Shown: in pieces, positions 4,134-5,481 of the stretch
Position numbering within the stretch: the stretch's first letter is position 1
How the letters are laid out: the number at the start of each line of letters is the position of its first letter
Source: Patescibacteria group bacterium
Lineage (GTDB): Bacteria; Patescibacteriota; Patescibacteriia; Patescibacteriales; GWC2-42-12
Length of the DNA: 5,481 nt
Assembly: GCA_018817545.1 (NCBI GenBank)
Contig: JAHITL010000032.1
Location: 1-5,481, forward strand
Direction of reading: 5' to 3'
The notes under the pieces: model-generated
What the model saw: only the letters and a program-made list of their open reading frames with translations
Database searches by the model: none
What the model was told of the DNA's origin: nothing
Made by a program: the position numbers and the translations under genes

Positions 4134-5398
4134 AAGCTATGTTCTGTTATTTGATTAAATTTTTCCAAAAATATTTTAGTAGCTGGTTTTCTTGATAAAT
4201 AAACTTGATCAATTAATTCAGAACTATCAACCCAACGCCATGCGCTATGTTCCCAAAAATTAATTTTTCTATCTTCGTCTTGACCTAAAAATTCAGCAAT
4301 AAACAAACCTTGTTTTTGCCCTTTATATCCACAAACATCTTTAGATAAAACATTGAATTTAGATATTTCCTTGCCAAATTCATAAACATGTAATTTTGGA
4401 AAAATAGCTATTTTTTTAAATTGATTATCATTTATATTTAATTCTTCAATTAATTCACGTTTGCCGGCTTTTGTTAAATTTTGACCATCTGTACCACCTT
4501 GAGGCAATTGCCAATGATTTTTTTCATTAGCTCTTTCAACAATTAATATTTTGTATTTTATTTTTTCTTCTTGAGTAGAGTCTTCTTGATAAGGAGGATT
4601 AGCGGAATTGTATTTTTTGTAAAGCATGCAGACAACATTTGGGCGATAAAAAAATGGTAAAACAAAACGCCAAAGAAAAAATTTTATTGAAAAAATTACA
4701 ACAGCATTATAAATTCTTTTCCAACGCCAAGGCTGTTTAATTAATCGCCATAACCACTCTAATCCAATTATTCTAAATAATTTTGGCGCTCGTTTAATTT
4801 TTTTAGTTAAAAAATCAAAAGCTCCACCGACTCCTATACCAATTTTTACTGATGGTAAATTTTTTAAATTATGAAAAATAAATTTTTCCTGATAAGGCGC
4901 GCCTAAAGTACAAAAAATTATTTCGGGCTGGAATTGAACCAAGCGATCATCTTGAGATGCAACTGAACAGTTATTGTCTTCTCTATCAATATCTTGAACA
5001 ATAAATTTTAATTTTGGATATTTTTTTGTTAAAGAAATTGTTATATCTTGAGCGTTTGATAATCCATTTTTCCAATTCAAAATAGTTATTTTTTTATTTT
5101 GTTTTTCCGCTAACTCTAAAATATCTTTAACTAAATCAGCTCCGGTAATTCTTGTTAAATTTACGCCCATAAACCATCCAGCGATTTTTAAACCAAATCC
5201 ATCGGGCAAATACAAATCAGCTCTATTTAATATATAAAAAAATTCCTCATCATGCTTTATTGCTGTTAAAATAATTTCTGGGTTAGGCGTAACTAAATAA
5301 TGTTGATTCTCACTATCTAATAATTTCTCAATTTTCGCTAAAGCTTCCTTTTTACTAAAAACATTAATTTTAATTCCTAAAATATTTATTAATCTCAT
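4130..5398 (-). CDS. WecG/TagA/CpsF glycosyltransferase fused to RppH-like NUDIX hydrolase
   Basis: This 422-residue protein is counted from the ATG at 5396-5398. Residues 1 to about 232 form a GT26 (WecG/TagA/CpsF) domain: TPNPEII (37-43), LPDGFGLK (64-71, with the Asp66 equivalent to the proposed catalytic base of TagA), RITGADL (83-89), LGAPYQEKF (with Gln170), and GVGGAFDFLTKKIKRAPK (189-206). The family transfers a sugar from a UDP-sugar to a polyprenol-linked acceptor at the inner membrane face. The basic, aromatic tail (207-250) may bind membrane. Residues 251-420 are NUDIX: they begin YRPNV, as RppH/NudH do, and continue with WQLPQGG (296-302), the helix RELIEEL (314-320), KGQKQGLF (359-366) and WRWVD (387-391). 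RppH-type enzymes hydrolyse 5'-triphosphate RNA or dinucleoside polyphosphates; the substrate here is unknown. The NUDIX loop is one residue short and a usual Glu is Gln306. A TTG two codons upstream is less likely as the start, because the promoter spacing favours the ATG. Confidence 0.9.
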   Translation of the reverse strand: MRLINILGIKINVFSKKEALAKIEKLLDSENQHYLVTPNPEIILTAIKHDEEFFYILNRADLYLPDGFGLKIAGWFMGVNLTRITGADLVKDILELAEKQNKKITILNWKNGLSNAQDITISLTKKYPKLKFIVQDIDREDNNCSVASQDDRLVQFQPEIIFCTLGAPYQEKFIFHNLKNLPSVKIGIGVGGAFDFLTKKIKRAPKLFRIIGLEWLWRLIKQPWRWKRIYNAVVIFSIKFFLWRFVLPFFYRPNVVCMLYKKYNSANPPYQEDSTQEEKIKYKILIVERANEKNHWQLPQGGTDGQNLTKAGKRELIEELNINDNQFKKIAIFPKLHVYEFGKEISKFNVLSKDVCGYKGQKQGLFIAEFLGQDEDRKINFWEHSAWRWVDSSELIDQVYLSRKPATKIFLEKFNQITEHSL

Positions 5399-5404
5399 GA
5401 GCAA

Positions 5405-5433
5405 ATTATACTCAAAAAATTTAGTTTTAGCAA
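5405..5433 (-). promoter_or_regulatory. Sigma70-type promoter, apparently driving a leaderless mRNA
   Basis: On the minus strand, TTGCTA (plus 5428-5433) is followed after 17 bases by a perfect TATAAT (plus 5405-5410). Six bases (TTGCTC) then separate the -10 box from the ATG at 5398-5396. With the usual six-base gap, transcription would start on the A of that ATG, leaving no 5' leader. This supports the ATG over the TTG at 5402-5404, which would lie upstream of the transcript start. There is no Shine-Dalgarno sequence, as expected for a leaderless message. Confidence 0.65.
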
Positions 5434-5481
5434 TAAGAATTTTATTACACCCGACACACTTTTGCGTAGGGTCTCGTTTCT

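Noticed and set aside
5402..5404. TTG as the start of the glycosyltransferase-NUDIX gene
   Set aside because: It would lie upstream of the predicted transcription start and directly against the -10 box; the ATG two codons later fits both the promoter and the family N-terminus.

Overview
The window is AT-rich and all five credible genes lie on the minus strand, so transcription runs from the right edge to the left. All three stop codons are used, including a real TGA stop at 4130-4132 that overlaps the next start, so the standard bacterial code fits. Several traits suggest a Candidate Phyla Radiation (Patescibacteria) genome, probably Parcubacteria-like. These are the low GC, the absence of Shine-Dalgarno motifs, the small coiled-coil protein, the EnvC/PcsB-like M23 protein with a GGLPGTPGAG loop, and the palindrome-rich intergenic DNA. 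The lineage is an inference; no rRNA or tRNA is present to confirm it.

Layout in transcription order. (1) At 5405-5433 there is a strong sigma70-type promoter whose spacing puts the transcription start on the A of an ATG, which suggests a leaderless mRNA. (2) At 4130-5398 there is a two-domain protein: a WecG/TagA/CpsF glycosyltransferase fused to an RppH-like NUDIX domain. (3) Coupled to it by an ATGA overlap is a 60-residue protein with one C-terminal membrane helix (3951-4133). (4) After about 96 bp comes gltX, glutamyl-tRNA synthetase (2286-3854). (5) A 457-bp gap (1829-2285) holds a large nested imperfect palindrome. (6) Next is a secreted or membrane-anchored coiled-coil M23 endopeptidase (608-1828). 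(7) After a gap holding a promoter and a small palindrome related to the large one, there is a 130-residue coiled-coil protein with a 15-residue tandem repeat (95-487). (8) The left edge holds two strong hairpins.

Three of the genes may touch the cell envelope: the glycosyltransferase, the small membrane protein and the peptidoglycan hydrolase. gltX is housekeeping. The glycosyltransferase and small membrane protein are the only pair with clear evidence of co-transcription.

The least ordinary parts are two. The first is the intergenic palindrome at about 1861-2256. Its TCCCGC/GCGGGA boxes alternate in orientation every 30-33 bp, it has nested arms, and its end sequence recurs as a compact palindrome at 498-534. 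The second is the glycosyltransferase-NUDIX fusion with its apparently leaderless promoter.
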